Positions 37,905 through 48,870 of a stretch of 64,000 bases of DNA are shown in pieces. Position 1 is the first letter of the stretch. Each line of letters starts with the position of its first letter. The stretch is taken from assembly GCF_001544515.1 (NCBI RefSeq), contig NZ_FCOL02000016.1, positions 1-64,000 of the forward strand, in the 5' to 3' direction. A program made the translations under genes and the position numbers. The DNA is from Caballeronia terrestris (lineage in GTDB: Bacteria; Pseudomonadota; Gammaproteobacteria; Burkholderiales; Burkholderiaceae). The notes beneath the pieces were generated by a model, which ran no database searches, had not been told where the DNA came from, and saw only the letters and a program-made list of their open reading frames with translations.

Positions 37905-39320
37905 ATGAGTAAATCCGTGGCCGACGTCATGCAACTCGTCAAGGACGAGGACGTCAAGTTTGTCGATTTCCGTTTCACCGACACGCGCGGTAAAGAACAA
38001 CACGTATCGGTGCCGGTATCGGCATTCGACGAAGACAAATTTGAAAGCGGCCACGCTTTCGACGGTTCGTCCATCGCAGGCTGGAAGGGCATCGAAGCGT
38101 CGGACATGCTGCTCGTGCCGGATGCCGACACGGCTTTCATCGACCCGTTCTATGAAGAATCGACGCTCGTGCTGTCGTGCGACGTCGTCGAACCGGCTGA
38201 CGGCAAGGGCTACGAACGCGACCCGCGTTCGCTTGCGAAGCGCGCCGAAGCGTATCTGAAGAGCTCGGGCCTCGGCGACACGGCTTTCTTCGGTCCGGAG
38301 CCGGAATTCTTCATTTTCGACTCGATCAAGTGGGGCACGGACCAATCGGGCACGTTCGTCAAGATCGGCTCGGAAGAAGCACCGTGGTCGTCGGCAATGG
38401 ACTTCGAAGGCGGCAACACCGGCCACCGTCCGGGCACGAAGGGCGGCTACTTCCCGGTCGCCCCGGTCGACACGTTCCAGGACATCCGCTCGGAAATGTG
38501 TCTGCTGCTCGAACAGATCGGCATTCCGGTCGAAGTGCATCACCACGAAGTGGCGGGCCAGGGCCAGAACGAAATCGGCACGAAGTTCTCGACGCTGGTT
38601 CAGCGCGCCGACTGGCTGCAGCAGATGAAGTACATCATCCACAACGTGGCGCACACGTACGGCAAGACGGCGACGTTCATGCCGAAGCCAGTCGTCGGCG
38701 ACAACGGTTCGGGCATGCACGTTCACCAGTCGATCTGGAAGGACGGTGTGAACCTGTTCGCGGGCAACGGCTACGCGGGCCTGTCGGAATTCGCGCTGTT
38801 CTACATCGGCGGCATCATCAAGCATGCGCGCGCGCTGAACGCGATCACGAACCCGGGTACGAACTCGTACAAGCGTCTCGTGCCGCACTTCGAAGCACCG
38901 GTCAAGCTCGCCTACTCGGCGCGTAACCGCTCGGCGTCGATCCGCATTCCGCACGTGCCGAACCCGAAGGGCCGCCGTATCGAAACGCGCTTCCCGGATC
39001 CGCTCGCGAACCCGTACCTGTGCTTCTCGGCGCTGATGATGGCCGGTCTCGACGGCGTGCAGAACAAGATCCACCCGGGCGAAGCCGCCGACAAGAACCT
39101 GTACGACCTGCCGCCGGAAGAGGATGCAAAGATCCCGACCGTGTGCGCCGGCCTCGACGAAGCGCTCGACGCGCTGGATGGCGACCGCGAGTTCCTGACG
39201 CGCGGCGGCGTGTTCACGGATTCGATGCTCGACGCGTACATCGAACTGAAGACGGGCGAGCTGCAACGCTTCCGTCAGGCGGTGCATCCGATCGAGTTCG
39301 AAATGTACTACTCGCTGTAA
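37905..39320 (+). CDS. glnA: Glutamine synthetase type I
   Basis: A 471-residue GS-I enzyme that makes glutamine from glutamate, ammonia and ATP; it assembles as a dodecamer. GS markers: [12 protein letters not shown], the metal/substrate site [18 protein letters not shown], and [16 protein letters not shown]. The adenylylation site NLYDLPPEE gives Tyr400, so GlnE control is expected. AGGAGATAGGT precedes the ATG. The sigma-54 promoter and the NtrC boxes upstream, with glnL and glnG behind, indicate nitrogen control. Confidence 0.98.
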   Translation: MSKSVADVMQLVKDEDVKFVDFRFTDTRGKEQHVSVPVSAFDEDKFESGHAFDGSSIAGWKGIEASDMLLVPDADTAFIDPFYEESTLVLSCDVVEPADGKGYERDPRSLAKRAEAYLKSSGLGDTAFFGPEPEFFIFDSIKWGTDQSGTFVKIGSEEAPWSSAMDFEGGNTGHRPGTKGGYFPVAPVDTFQDIRSEMCLLLEQIGIPVEVHHHEVAGQGQNEIGTKFSTLVQRADWLQQMKYIIHNVAHTYGKTATFMPKPVVGDNGSGMHVHQSIWKDGVNLFAGNGYAGLSEFALFYIGGIIKHARALNAITNPGTNSYKRLVPHFEAPVKLAYSARNRSASIRIPHVPNPKGRRIETRFPDPLANPYLCFSALMMAGLDGVQNKIHPGEAADKNLYDLPPEEDAKIPTVCAGLDEALDALDGDREFLTRGGVFTDSMLDAYIELKTGELQRFRQAVHPIEFEMYYSL

Positions 39321-39394
39321 GCACGCCGGATGGCGACGCTTCATCGGCGGCCTGCCAGTGAAGCGCGCCGTTTTGCGAGCCACGCGGGATGACG

Positions 39395-39424
39395 AAAAGG
39401 GACGGCGCGCCGTCCCTTTTTTTA
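39395..39424 (+). terminator. Terminator after glnA
   Basis: AAAAGGGACGGCG / CGCCGTCCCTTTTTTTT: a perfect stem with a long T-run, about 75 bp after the glnA stop. It separates most glnA transcripts from glnL. Confidence 0.92.
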
Positions 39425-39505
39425 ATCACCGCGCTTTAATGCGCCGCAAGTGCGCGCGGCTGAATTTCAAGATACCGACTTAACGAGCGAGGCCTCACCG
39501 CAAAG

Positions 39506-40648
39506 ATGGTGCTCAAGAATCTGATCAAGTCGAGAAAGCCGCAGGCCGATGCGTTATCGGACGATGCGCAACTCGTGCACACCGGCTTGCTGCCGGGGCT
39601 CGAAGCGCTGCCGACCGTCGTGCTGGTGCTGGACAAGCGCAACCTGAAGGTCGCGTATGCGAATCCGTCGGCGGAATCGATGCTGGAGATGTCGCGCAAG
39701 CAGCTCACGCAGACGCACTGGCCCGAGCTTTTCGCCAACGCCGAGGAGCTGGTGAGCACGATTGCGTCGATCGCCGAGAACCGTTTCAACGCGACCCATC
39801 TCGACGCCGTGCTCGAGCGCGCCGGACGCGAGGCGCTGCATGTGCATGCGGTCGTCGCGTATCTCGAAAGTGCGGCGGACTACGTGCTGCTCGAGCTTTT
39901 CGAGAACGAGCGGCATCTCAAAAGTGATCGCGAGGAGCGCATTCACGACCTGACCGCGGTGAACAAGCAACTGATCCGCAATCTCGCGCACGAGATCAAG
40001 AATCCGCTCGGGGGCATTCGCGGTGCCGCGCAACTGCTCGAATTCGAACTCGGCGCGCGCGAACGCGACGAATTGCGCGAATACACGCAGGTGATCATCA
40101 AGGAATCGGACCGGCTGCAGACGCTCGTCGACCGGTTGCTGGAGCCGCACCGGCATCCGCATATCGTCGGCGACGTGAATATTCACGAGGTCTGCGAGCG
40201 CGTGCGGCAGGTGATCCTCGCGGAGTTTCCGCGCGGCCTCACGATCGAGCGCGACTATGACGTCTCCGTGCCCGACCTGCGCGGCGACAAGGAGCAACTG
40301 ATCCAGGCGCTGCTGAACATCGTGCGCAATGCGGCCGAAGCGCTGCGCGAACGCATTTCGCAGGGCGACGCGAAGATCGAATTGCGCACGCGCATCGCGC
40401 GCAAGGTCACGATCGGCAAGCGCCTGCACAAACTGGCACTGGACTTGCATATCACTGACAACGGCCCGGGCATCCCCGGCGATATCCGCGACCGCATCTT
40501 TTATCCGCTCGTGTCGGGCCGGGAAGACGGCAGCGGACTTGGCCTCACGCTCGCGCAGTCGTTCGTGCAGCAGCACGATGGACTGATCGAAGTGGAGAGC
40601 AGGCCGGGCTGCACCGAGTTCACGATCCTTTTGCCTTTTGGAAGCTAA
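39506..40648 (+). CDS. glnL: Nitrogen regulation sensor kinase NtrB
   Basis: A 380-residue cytoplasmic kinase without membrane segments. An N-terminal PAS domain (about residues 30-135, PTVVLVLDKRNLKVAYANPSAE) precedes the H-box NLAHEIKNPLGGIRGAAQLLE with His162 and a HATPase domain (NIVRNAAEAL, DNGPGIP, GSGLGLTLAQ). It phosphorylates NtrC under nitrogen limitation, governed by PII. It sits between glnA and glnG as in classic glnALG order. The frame opens at an ATG 186 bp after glnA. Confidence 0.95.
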   Translation: MVLKNLIKSRKPQADALSDDAQLVHTGLLPGLEALPTVVLVLDKRNLKVAYANPSAESMLEMSRKQLTQTHWPELFANAEELVSTIASIAENRFNATHLDAVLERAGREALHVHAVVAYLESAADYVLLELFENERHLKSDREERIHDLTAVNKQLIRNLAHEIKNPLGGIRGAAQLLEFELGARERDELREYTQVIIKESDRLQTLVDRLLEPHRHPHIVGDVNIHEVCERVRQVILAEFPRGLTIERDYDVSVPDLRGDKEQLIQALLNIVRNAAEALRERISQGDAKIELRTRIARKVTIGKRLHKLALDLHITDNGPGIPGDIRDRIFYPLVSGREDGSGLGLTLAQSFVQQHDGLIEVESRPGCTEFTILLPFGS

Positions 40649-40763
40649 CCTGGGACCCATGACCGAAGGTTGATTATCCAGAGCCAACATTCCGAATCAT
40701 GCTTTGACGCCTGACCGTTTCGACGGGCTCACCGAACCACACGAAGACTTCTCGCCGAACGAT

Positions 40764-42269
40764 ATGAAGCCGATCTGGATAGTAGACGACGACCAATCCA
40801 TCCGCTGGGTGCTCGAAAAAGCCCTGGCACGCGAGAATTTCGCGACGCGCAGCTTTTCCGGCGTGCGCGACGCCCTCGCCGCGCTCGAGCAGGAGAGCCC
40901 ACAAGTGCTCGTCTCCGACATCCGCATGCCGGGTGGCTCGGGGCTCGAGTTGCTGCAAACCGTGCGCGACCGGCTGCCGGGGCTGCCGGTCATCATCATG
41001 ACCGCGTTCTCGGACCTCGACAGCGCCGTCGCTGCGTTCCAGGGCGGTGCGTTCGAGTACCTCGCGAAACCATTCGACGTCGACAAGGCGGTGGAGCTGA
41101 TCCGCCGCGCCGTCGACGAAAGCATGCGTGGCGAAGCGGCCTATGACGACCGCGTCACCGAGACGCCCGAGATGCTGGGCCAGGCGCCGGCGATGCAGGA
41201 CATGTTCCGCGCAATCGGACGTCTGTCGCATTCGGCCGCCACCGTGCTCATCACGGGCGAATCAGGCACCGGAAAGGAGCTTGTCGCCCGTGCGCTGCAC
41301 CGACATAGCCCGCGCGCGAACGGCCCGTTCATCGCGCTCAATACCGCGGCGATCCCGAAGGACCTGCTGGAATCCGAACTCTTCGGTCACGAGCGCGGCG
41401 CGTTTACCGGCGCGCAGGCGATGCGCCAGGGCCGCTTCGAGCAGGCGGAGAACGGCACGCTCTTTCTCGACGAAATCGGCGACATGCCGTTCGACCTGCA
41501 GACGCGGCTGTTGCGCGTTTTGTCGGACGGGCAGTTTTATCGCGTCGGCGGCCACAATCCGCTGAAGGCGAACGTCCGCGTGATCGCCGCGACGCACCAG
41601 AATCTCGAATCGCGCGTGCGGCAAGGGCTGTTTCGCGAGGACCTGTATCACCGTCTCAACGTGATCCGGCTGCGATTGCCCGCGCTGCGCGAGCGCAGCG
41701 AAGACATTCCGCTGCTCACGCGCCACTTCCTGCAGAAAAGCGCGCGCGATCTCGGCGTCGAGCCGAAACGCGTGTCGGAAGAGGCGCTGGCTTATCTCGC
41801 TTCGCTGCCGTTTCCGGGCAACGTGCGGCAGCTCGAAAACCTGTGCAACTGGCTGACGGTGATGGCGCCCGCGCAGACGATCGAGCAGAAGGACCTGCCG
41901 CCCGATCTCACGCCGACGCAGGAATATGCCGGCGAGAGCACGTCGCTCACGGCGAATTCGGAGACGAGCGGCGCGGTGTTATCCAGCGCAGGGCTGAACG
42001 GCACGTCGAGCGCGCCGGCGACGCTCAACGCCGCGCCGCCGGGCGTGCCGGTCAGCGTGTGGGAGAACGGTTTGCGCACGGAAGTCGCGCGGCTGTTGCG
42101 CGAGAACACGGCCGATGTCATGGACGAACTCGCGCGCCGGTTCGAGGCAGCCGTGATCCGCGAGGCGCTCGATTTCACGCGCGGCCGCAAGGTCGAGGCG
42201 GCGGAGCGGCTCGGCATCGGACGCAATACGATCACACGCAAGATCCAGGAACTACATCTCGACGCCTGA
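40764..42269 (+). CDS. glnG: Nitrogen regulation response regulator NtrC
   Basis: A 501-residue sigma-54 activator. Receiver with phospho-acceptor Asp52 ([11 protein letters not shown]); AAA+ domain with Walker A GESGTGKE (165-172), the sigma-54 loop GAFTGA (212-217) and Walker [10 protein letters not shown]-terminal Fis-type helix-turn-helix ([16 protein letters not shown]). ATG 40764 matches the family start; the frame is open to a TTG at 40704. A ~50-residue Ser/Thr/Ala-rich linker precedes the DNA-binding part, longer than usual. Confidence 0.95.
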   Translation: MKPIWIVDDDQSIRWVLEKALARENFATRSFSGVRDALAALEQESPQVLVSDIRMPGGSGLELLQTVRDRLPGLPVIIMTAFSDLDSAVAAFQGGAFEYLAKPFDVDKAVELIRRAVDESMRGEAAYDDRVTETPEMLGQAPAMQDMFRAIGRLSHSAATVLITGESGTGKELVARALHRHSPRANGPFIALNTAAIPKDLLESELFGHERGAFTGAQAMRQGRFEQAENGTLFLDEIGDMPFDLQTRLLRVLSDGQFYRVGGHNPLKANVRVIAATHQNLESRVRQGLFREDLYHRLNVIRLRLPALRERSEDIPLLTRHFLQKSARDLGVEPKRVSEEALAYLASLPFPGNVRQLENLCNWLTVMAPAQTIEQKDLPPDLTPTQEYAGESTSLTANSETSGAVLSSAGLNGTSSAPATLNAAPPGVPVSVWENGLRTEVARLLRENTADVMDELARRFEAAVIREALDFTRGRKVEAAERLGIGRNTITRKIQELHLDA

Positions 42270-42290
42270 TTCCCGGGCGTCTCAAAAAAA

Positions 42291-43067
42291 TCAGCCGATC
42301 GTCGCGATCACGGGCGCGTGATCCGACGGCTGCTCCCACTTGCGCGGCACCTTGTCGACTTCGCAGGCCGAGCACGTCGCGGCAAGTTCGGCCGACAACA
42401 AAATGTGATCGATCCGCAGACCCGCATTGCGGCGGAATGCGAGCATCCGGTAATCCCACCACGTAAAGAGTTTTTCGGGCTGCTCGAACTGTCGGAAGGA
42501 ATCTGTCAGGCCGAGCCCGACGAGCCGCACGAACTGCGCGCGCTCTTCCGGCGACACGAGATTCTGGCCTTCCCACGCTTTCGGATCGTGCACGTCGCGG
42601 TCTTCGGGCGCGATGTTGTAATCGCCGAGGAGCGCGAGCTTCGGGTGCGCCTTTATCTCGTCAATGAGCCAGTCGTGCAGCGCGTCGAGCCAGCGCATCT
42701 TGTAGGCGAATTTCTCGCTGCCTACAGCCTGCCCGTTCGGAAAATACGCCGACACGATCCGCACGCCGTTGATCGTCGCCGCGATCACGCGTTGCTGCGG
42801 ATCGTCGAAGCCGGGGATGTTGCGCACGACGCTGCCTTCATCGACCGATACGCCGTCGCGCACCAGGATGCCGACGCCGTTGTACGTCTTCTGGCCGGCG
42901 AACCAGCTCTTGTAGCCGGCCGCTTCGAAGTCGGTGCGGGGGAATTTGTCGTCGGTGAGCTTGAGTTCCTGCAGACACAGGACGTCGGCCTGGCTCAACT
43001 GAAGCCAGTCGAGGACGTGCTGCTGGCGGACTTTCAGGGAATTGACGTTCCAGGTGGCTATTTTCAT
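42291..43067 (-). CDS. xth: Exodeoxyribonuclease III
   Basis: A 258-residue exonuclease III/AP endonuclease of the EEP fold. Motifs in order: MKIATWNVNSLKVR, LQELKLTDDKFP with the metal Glu, GDYNIAPEDRDVHDP, and SDHAPVIATIG at the C-terminus. It repairs abasic sites. ATG 43067 is chosen because the family begins at MKIATWNVNS; the frame continues 114 bases upstream without support. It converges with glnG, 21 bp apart. Confidence 0.95.
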   Translation of the reverse strand: MKIATWNVNSLKVRQQHVLDWLQLSQADVLCLQELKLTDDKFPRTDFEAAGYKSWFAGQKTYNGVGILVRDGVSVDEGSVVRNIPGFDDPQQRVIAATINGVRIVSAYFPNGQAVGSEKFAYKMRWLDALHDWLIDEIKAHPKLALLGDYNIAPEDRDVHDPKAWEGQNLVSPEERAQFVRLVGLGLTDSFRQFEQPEKLFTWWDYRMLAFRRNAGLRIDHILLSAELAATCSACEVDKVPRKWEQPSDHAPVIATIG

Positions 43068-43189
43068 GCGTGGGTCGAAAGAGTGGAAAGGCGTTGGCGG
43101 GAATGATAACCGTCCGGCGCATACACGACAGCCAGGCGATTTTGTCCCGCTACAATCATCCCGAAAAGCCCAACCGCTCAAGGAATTGT

Positions 43190-44464
43190 ATGGACCTCAT
43201 CATTCGACGCGCGGCGACTGTACGTTCCCGCGAACTGGTCGACATCGGCATGGAAGCGGGGCGCATCGCCGCGATCGAGCCGCGACTGGAAGCCACCGCC
43301 CGCGAGGAAATCGACGCCAACGGTTCGCTCGTCACCGCGCCCTTCGTCGACGCGCATTTCCACATGGACGCGACGCTGTCCTACGGCTTGCCGCGCGTGA
43401 ACGCGTCGGGGACGCTGCTCGAAGGCATCGCGCTGTGGGGCGAACTGAAGCCGGACCTGACGCAGGAAGCGCTCGTCGAGCGCGCGATGCAGTACTGCGA
43501 CTGGGCCGTCGCGCGCGGCTTGCTCGCGATTCGCTCGCACGTCGATGTCTGCGATCCGCGTCTGCTCGCCGTTGAGGCATTGCTCGAAGTGAAACGTCGC
43601 GTGAAACCGTATCTCGATCTGCAACTCGTCGCGTTTCCGCAGGACGGCATACTGCGCAGCGCAGGCGCCTTCGAAAACCTCAAGCGCGCGATTGCGCTCG
43701 GCGTCGATGTGGTTGGCGGCATTCCGCACTTCGAGCGCACGATGGCGGACGGCGCGGCGTCGGTGAAGCTGCTCTGCGAATTCGCGGCGGAGAAGGGCCT
43801 GCGCGTGGACATGCACTGCGACGAAACCGACGATCCGATGTCGCGCCACATCGAAACGCTCGCGGCCGAGACGCATCGGCTCGGCCTGCAAGGACGCGTG
43901 ACCGGCTCGCACCTCACGTCGATGCATTCGATGGACAACTACTACGTGAGCAAGCTGATTCCGTTGATCCGCGAGTCGGGCGTCGCGGCGATCGCGAATC
44001 CGCTCATCAACATCACGCTGCAGGGCCGCGCCGAGACGTATCCGAAGCGGCGCGGCATGACGCGCGTGCCGGAACTGCTCGCGGCGGGCGTCGATGTCGC
44101 GTTCGGCCACGATTGCGTGATGGACCCGTGGTACAGCCTGGGTTCCGGCGACATGCTCGAAGTCGCGCACATGGGGCTGCACGTCGCGCAGATGACGGGC
44201 GTGGACGGCATGCGCGCCGCGTTCGACGCCGTCACGACGACGCCTGCGCGGATTCTTGGCATCGAAGGGTACGGTATCGAAGTGGGCTGCAACGCGGATT
44301 GCGTCGTGCTCGACGCGCGCGATCCGATCGAAGCGATCCGGCTGCGAGCCGCGCGCACGGCGGTGATCCGGCGCGGGAAGATCGTGAGCCGCTCGCCGCC
44401 GGTGCGCGCCACTCTGGCGCTCGAAGGGCGGCCCGCCGAGGTGAATTTCAGGCTGGAGCGCTGA
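43190..44464 (+). CDS. codA: Cytosine deaminase-like amidohydrolase
   Basis: A 424-residue metal-dependent amidohydrolase. The ligands and motifs run HFHMDATLSYG, HVDVCDPRLLAVEALLEVK, LQLVAFPQDGIL, HCDETDDPMSR and FGHDCVMDPWYSLGSGDML, matching Escherichia coli CodA closely in order and spacing. It deaminates cytosine to uracil, though related ammelide or creatinine-type enzymes share the fold. AAGGAA precedes ATG 43190. No codB permease is adjacent. Confidence 0.85.
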   Translation: MDLIIRRAATVRSRELVDIGMEAGRIAAIEPRLEATAREEIDANGSLVTAPFVDAHFHMDATLSYGLPRVNASGTLLEGIALWGELKPDLTQEALVERAMQYCDWAVARGLLAIRSHVDVCDPRLLAVEALLEVKRRVKPYLDLQLVAFPQDGILRSAGAFENLKRAIALGVDVVGGIPHFERTMADGAASVKLLCEFAAEKGLRVDMHCDETDDPMSRHIETLAAETHRLGLQGRVTGSHLTSMHSMDNYYVSKLIPLIRESGVAAIANPLINITLQGRAETYPKRRGMTRVPELLAAGVDVAFGHDCVMDPWYSLGSGDMLEVAHMGLHVAQMTGVDGMRAAFDAVTTTPARILGIEGYGIEVGCNADCVVLDARDPIEAIRLRAARTAVIRRGKIVSRSPPVRATLALEGRPAEVNFRLER

Positions 44465-44468
44465 GCAG

Positions 44469-44505
44469 AAAAAGGCCGTCCCGACTCACGCCGGAACGGC
44501 CTTTG
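44469..44505. terminator. Terminator between codA and prlC
   Basis: AAAAAGGCCGTcCCG / CGGAACGGCCTTTG stem between convergent genes, 5 bp after the codA stop. Confidence 0.8.
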
Positions 44506-44515
44506 AAACGTCACC

Positions 44516-46648
44516 TCAATCGACGCGCGTATGCACCGCGTCGGCTGTCATGCCGTTATGGCGCAGCAACGCGTCGATGTTCGGTTCGCGTCCGCGGAAC
44601 GCCTTGAACGATTCCATTGCGGGCCGGCTGCCGCCCACCTCCAGAATTTCGCGGCGATAGCGGATGCCGGTCTCGGCATCGAGCACCGAACGATTCGACG
44701 ACTGCGCCGCTTCCTCGAACGCCGCATAAGCATCCGCCGAGAGCACTTCCGCCCACTTGTAGCTGTAGTAGCCGGCCGCGTAACCGCCCGCGAACACGTG
44801 ACTGAACGTGTTGGGCCAGCGCGAGAACGGCGCCTGCGGCACGACGTGGAACTTCTCGTTGATCTCGCGGGCGACGTCGGTGACGCTCTTGCCTTCGTCG
44901 CGCGCAGGGTCGTAGGACGTGTGCAGCACCATGTCGAACATCGAGAACACAATCTGGCGCAGCGTGCCCAGGCCGCTCTGGAAGTTTTTCGCGGCGAGCA
45001 TCTTGTCGAAGAGATCGCGCGGCAGCGGGGCGCCGGTATCGACGTGGGCGGACATGTCGGTCAGCACGTCCCACTCCCACGCGAAGTTTTCCATGAACTG
45101 CGACGGCAGTTCGACCGCATCCCACTCGACGCCGTTGATGCCCGATACGCCCATTTCATCGACGCGCGTCAGCATGTGATGCAGCCCGTGGCCGAATTCG
45201 TGGAAAAGCGTGATGACTTCGTCGTGCGTGAAGCAGGCGGGCTTGCCGCCGACCGGCGCGGAGAAATTGCACGTCAGGTACGCGACGGGCGTCTGCACGT
45301 CGCCGCTCGTGAGTTTGTGACGCGAGCGCGCATCGTCCATCCAGGCGCCGCCGCGCTTGCCTTCACGCGCGTAGAGGTCGAGATAGAACTGCGCGATCAG
45401 CGCGCCCTCCTTGTTCTCGACGCGGAAAAACCGCACTTCCGGATTCCAGACCGCCGCTTCGTCGCGCCGGATCGACACGCCGAAGAGCGTCTCGGTGACT
45501 TTGAACAAGCCCTTCAACACCGCTTCCTGCGGGAAGTACTGCTTCACCTCGTTTTCCGAGAACGAATAGCGCTGCTGGCGCAGGCGCTCGGCGGCGAAGG
45601 TCGCGTCCCACGGCAGCAGTTCCGGCATGCCGAGTTCGGTCGCGGCGAACGCGCGCAACTCCATCCAGTCGTTTTCGCCGTGCGGGCGCGCGCGCTTCGC
45701 CAGGTCTTCGAGAAACGAGATGACCTGCGCGGGCGATTCCGCCATCTTCGGCGCCAGCGATACTTCTGCGAAATTCTGATAGCCGAGCGTGTGCGCCTCT
45801 TCAGCGCGCAGCTTCAGATGCTCGGCGACGTTCGCGGTGTTATCCCATTCGGCTTTGCCGTTGCCGTACATCTCGCCGAGTTCGGACGCGCGCGTCACGT
45901 ACGCGCGATACATCGCTTCGCGCAGCGGCCGGTGCTCGGCGTACTGCATCACAGGGAAATACGACGGGAAATGCAGCGTGAATTTCCAGCCGTCCTTGCC
46001 GTCTTTCTGCGCGGCTTCGCGCGCCGCCTGGATCACGTCTTCCGGCAGGCCCGCCAGCTCGCTTTCCTTCGTGACGATGTAGGCGAACGCGTTGGTCGCA
46101 TCGAGAACGTGGTCGGAGAACGCCTTCGAGAGCGCCGCCTGTTCTTCCTGCAATTGCGCGAAGCGCGGCTTGCGATCTTCGGGCAGTTCGGCGCCGGAGA
46201 GGCGGAAGCTGCGCAGCGAATTTTCGAGAATCTTCTTGCGCTCTTTCGAGAGTCCCGCGAATTCCTCACCGGCGGCGATCGCCTTGTACTTCTCGTAAAG
46301 CGCGAGATTCTGGCCGACGCTCGCCCAGAATTCCGTCACGCGCGGCAGGTTTTCGCCGTAGGCGGCGCGCAGTTCTGGCGTATCGGCGACGGCGTTCAGA
46401 TGGCCCGCGACGCCCCACGCGCGCGACAGCCGTTCGGACGCGCTCTCGACCGATCCGACGATGTCCTTCCAGGTGGCGGGGGTATCGGGCGAGCTCGCGT
46501 GATCGACAGCGGCCTTCGCGGCGGCGAGCAGTTCGTCGAGCGCCGGCGTGACGTGTTCGGGTTTGATCTCGCCGAAACGCGGCAAGTCGGAGAAATCGAG
46601 CAGCGGGTTGGCGTGGGTTGCTGACGTGGCTAACGTGGTGTCGCTCAT
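44516..46648 (-). CDS. prlC: Oligopeptidase A (M3 family)
   Basis: A 710-residue cytosolic metallopeptidase. The zinc motif HEFGHGLHH (His483, Glu484, His487) is preceded by FTHDEVITLF, and the helical M3 N-terminal half is intact. It degrades short peptides, including signal-peptide remnants. ATG 46648 follows GGGAGAG; the frame reaches back to 46729. folD lies upstream on the same strand, 175 bp away. Confidence 0.96.
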   Translation of the reverse strand: MSDTTLATSATHANPLLDFSDLPRFGEIKPEHVTPALDELLAAAKAAVDHASSPDTPATWKDIVGSVESASERLSRAWGVAGHLNAVADTPELRAAYGENLPRVTEFWASVGQNLALYEKYKAIAAGEEFAGLSKERKKILENSLRSFRLSGAELPEDRKPRFAQLQEEQAALSKAFSDHVLDATNAFAYIVTKESELAGLPEDVIQAAREAAQKDGKDGWKFTLHFPSYFPVMQYAEHRPLREAMYRAYVTRASELGEMYGNGKAEWDNTANVAEHLKLRAEEAHTLGYQNFAEVSLAPKMAESPAQVISFLEDLAKRARPHGENDWMELRAFAATELGMPELLPWDATFAAERLRQQRYSFSENEVKQYFPQEAVLKGLFKVTETLFGVSIRRDEAAVWNPEVRFFRVENKEGALIAQFYLDLYAREGKRGGAWMDDARSRHKLTSGDVQTPVAYLTCNFSAPVGGKPACFTHDEVITLFHEFGHGLHHMLTRVDEMGVSGINGVEWDAVELPSQFMENFAWEWDVLTDMSAHVDTGAPLPRDLFDKMLAAKNFQSGLGTLRQIVFSMFDMVLHTSYDPARDEGKSVTDVAREINEKFHVVPQAPFSRWPNTFSHVFAGGYAAGYYSYKWAEVLSADAYAAFEEAAQSSNRSVLDAETGIRYRREILEVGGSRPAMESFKAFRGREPNIDALLRHNGMTADAVHTRVD

Positions 46649-46823
46649 GGCTCTCCCGGTCTCGTGTAAAAGGGGCGGGTCCGCCCTTGTTTCGGTCGTT
46701 CGCTGCGCGTTTAGAGTGATGAATCGCATGCGAACGTCAGGGAATCATTATTGGGGCGACGCGGGCAATTTCCAATCGATTCTGCCTACAGATGCGATTT
46801 TGAACGCCCAGCGGCGTTAGCGC

Positions 46824-47678
46824 TCAGTCAAGCGCCGCCCGCTCGGCGGCCTCGATCGTGTTGACGAGCAGCATCGTGATCGTCATCGGGCCGACGCCGC
46901 CCGGCACCGGCGTGATGAAGCCGGCCACGTCGAGCATGCCCGCGAAATCGACGTCGCCGCACAGTTTGCCCGCGTCGTCGCGATTCATGCCGACGTCGAT
47001 CACCGTCGCGCCCGGCTTCACCATGTCGGCCGTCAGCACGTTGCGTCGCCCGACCGCCGCGACCACCACGTCCGCGTTCCTCGTATGCGCGGCCAGATCG
47101 CGCGTCTTGCTGTGACAGATCGTGACAGTCGCGCCGGCTTCGAGCAGCAGCAGCGCCATCGGTTTGCCGACGATGTTCGAGCGGCCGATCACGACCGCGT
47201 TCGCGCCCTGAAGCGGAATCTCGTATTCCTTGAACATTTTCATCACGCCATACGGCGTGCACGGGCGAAAGAGCGGCTTGCCGGTGAGCAGCGCGCCTGC
47301 GTTCGCGACGTGGAACCCGTCGACGTCCTTTTCGGGCGCGATCGCCTCGATGACCTTGTGGCTGTCGATGTGCGCCGGCAGCGGCAACTGCACGAGAATG
47401 CCGTGGATCTTCGGATTGCGGTTCAGCACGTCGATGTGCGCGAGGAGATCGGCTTCGGAAAGCGTCGCGGGGAAACGGTCGAACACCGAATGGAGGCCGT
47501 TGTCCTGACACGCCTTCACCTTGTTGCGCACGTAGACCTCGCTCGCCGGATTGTCGCCGACGAGCACGACGGCGAGACCCGGCTGATGTCCGCGAGCGGT
47601 GAGAGCGGCGGCGCGGGTGGCGACATCGGCGCGAAGTTTCTTGGAAAGGGCGGTGCCGTCGATCAGTTGGGCAGTCAT
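46824..47678 (-). CDS. folD: Methylenetetrahydrofolate dehydrogenase/cyclohydrolase
   Basis: A 284-residue bifunctional folate enzyme. Signatures: [17 protein letters not shown] with the catalytic Lys, the Rossmann segment [18 protein letters not shown], and [15 protein letters not shown] at the C-terminus. It interconverts methylene-, methenyl- and formyl-tetrahydrofolate with NADP. ATG 47678 gives the family start MTAQLIDG; the open frame extends 54 bases upstream. Confidence 0.97.
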   Translation of the reverse strand: MTAQLIDGTALSKKLRADVATRAAALTARGHQPGLAVVLVGDNPASEVYVRNKVKACQDNGLHSVFDRFPATLSEADLLAHIDVLNRNPKIHGILVQLPLPAHIDSHKVIEAIAPEKDVDGFHVANAGALLTGKPLFRPCTPYGVMKMFKEYEIPLQGANAVVIGRSNIVGKPMALLLLEAGATVTICHSKTRDLAAHTRNADVVVAAVGRRNVLTADMVKPGATVIDVGMNRDDAGKLCGDVDFAGMLDVAGFITPVPGGVGPMTITMLLVNTIEAAERAALD

Positions 47679-47862
47679 CGTGAGTCGGTCGAGAGTAGGC
47701 AAGTGGGGCGGCGCGGCGGCCTTGAGCGGCACGCGCGAAGCGCTTCCGGAATCGTCCGAACGGGTGCGGGGCGCTTTTCGGAAGGCGCTGATGGGGAAGG
47801 CCGAAATTATACCGCTTCGGGTGGTTGGCCTGCCTTGAGCGGATTCTTGGCCGCTGAAATGT

Positions 47863-47886
47863 AAAAGGCCCCAAAAAGGGGCCTCT
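47863..47886 (-). terminator. Terminator after the DUF2950 gene
   Basis: Minus strand GAGGCCCC-TTTTT-GGGGCCTTTT, a compact GC stem followed by T, 12 bp beyond the stop. Confidence 0.85.
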
Positions 47887-47898
47887 GCGACTGGTCGA

Positions 47899-48825
47899 TC
47901 AGGGCGAAACGGGCTGCCAGGTATCGTCGGGATTGAAGGTCCGCAGCGCGGCGGCGGCCTTCGCCGTCGATCGCCCGAGGTTCTTCTGATAAACCCGCCC
48001 GTCCTGATTGACGATGAAAGTCATCACGCCCGTCTTGCCATACTCGGCCGGCCACGCGACGAGGCCGAATCCCTTCGACATCTCGCCGTCGCTCACGTAG
48101 TTCTGCGCGCCGCCCTGCGCGCTCGGCCCCTGCGCGGTCAGGATCTTGTAGTGATAGCCGTGATAGGCATCGGCGGGGAGGGTGTGGTTCGGCATCGTCG
48201 CGGCGAGTGGCCCGAGCGGGCTTTCGGGCTCGCCGGGCGCGCTGTCCCAGTAAAGGCCGTCGCGCTTGCCCGGCGTGCTGACGAAGCGCTGCGCGTAGTG
48301 CTGCTGCTGCTTCTGGTAATCGCGCTGGGCGTCGACGTAGCCGAGCGCCGCGAGCATCACCGAGCGCTCGTTGCGGCCGATGCGCCGCGTCAGGATTTCG
48401 TCGCGCGCGGCGGGCAGGTCGAACTTCCATCCTTTTGATCCCTGCACGAGCGGGATCGGCAGCGTCCAGCCGTTGCCGCCCGCCTCGACGTGCGCGCGCG
48501 CCGCGCCGCCGAGCGGGGCGGCGTCATTGACGATCTTGTGCTCCTTCGACCACGCGCCGAGGAAATCGTAGATATCCTGCTCGCCGATGTCGTCGGTCGG
48601 GATGAAGCGCGGGTAGTCGTTGCCGAGTACGTGGCGCAAGGCGGCGTGGTCGCTGGTGGCGAGGGCGTCGGCGAAGGCGTCGGCGGCGGCGTCGGGCGTC
48701 GGGTAGACGGCTTGTGCGTGGATGGCAGGCGCAGAAAACGCGCCGAACGCGGCCGCCGCGACCCACGCGATGGCGCGTGCGCGCAGTTTCTTCGATGTGG
48801 CGTGTACGGGTGTGTGACTCATCAC
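47899..48825 (-). CDS. DUF2950 family secreted protein
   Basis: A 308-residue exported protein; the signal peptide ends APAIHAQ. The pattern [25 protein letters not shown], then GDYVS-like blocks ([31 protein letters not shown]) fits DUF2950. Function unknown. It follows the DUF3300 gene by 45 bp on the same strand; this pairing is common in proteobacteria, so the two probably work together in the envelope. Confidence 0.9.
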   Translation of the reverse strand: MMSHTPVHATSKKLRARAIAWVAAAAFGAFSAPAIHAQAVYPTPDAAADAFADALATSDHAALRHVLGNDYPRFIPTDDIGEQDIYDFLGAWSKEHKIVNDAAPLGGAARAHVEAGGNGWTLPIPLVQGSKGWKFDLPAARDEILTRRIGRNERSVMLAALGYVDAQRDYQKQQQHYAQRFVSTPGKRDGLYWDSAPGEPESPLGPLAATMPNHTLPADAYHGYHYKILTAQGPSAQGGAQNYVSDGEMSKGFGLVAWPAEYGKTGVMTFIVNQDGRVYQKNLGRSTAKAAAALRTFNPDDTWQPVSP

Positions 48826-48870
48826 GGGCTCCTGAATCGGGTTGGGCGAGGGTTTGAGGCGTGTACGGGA

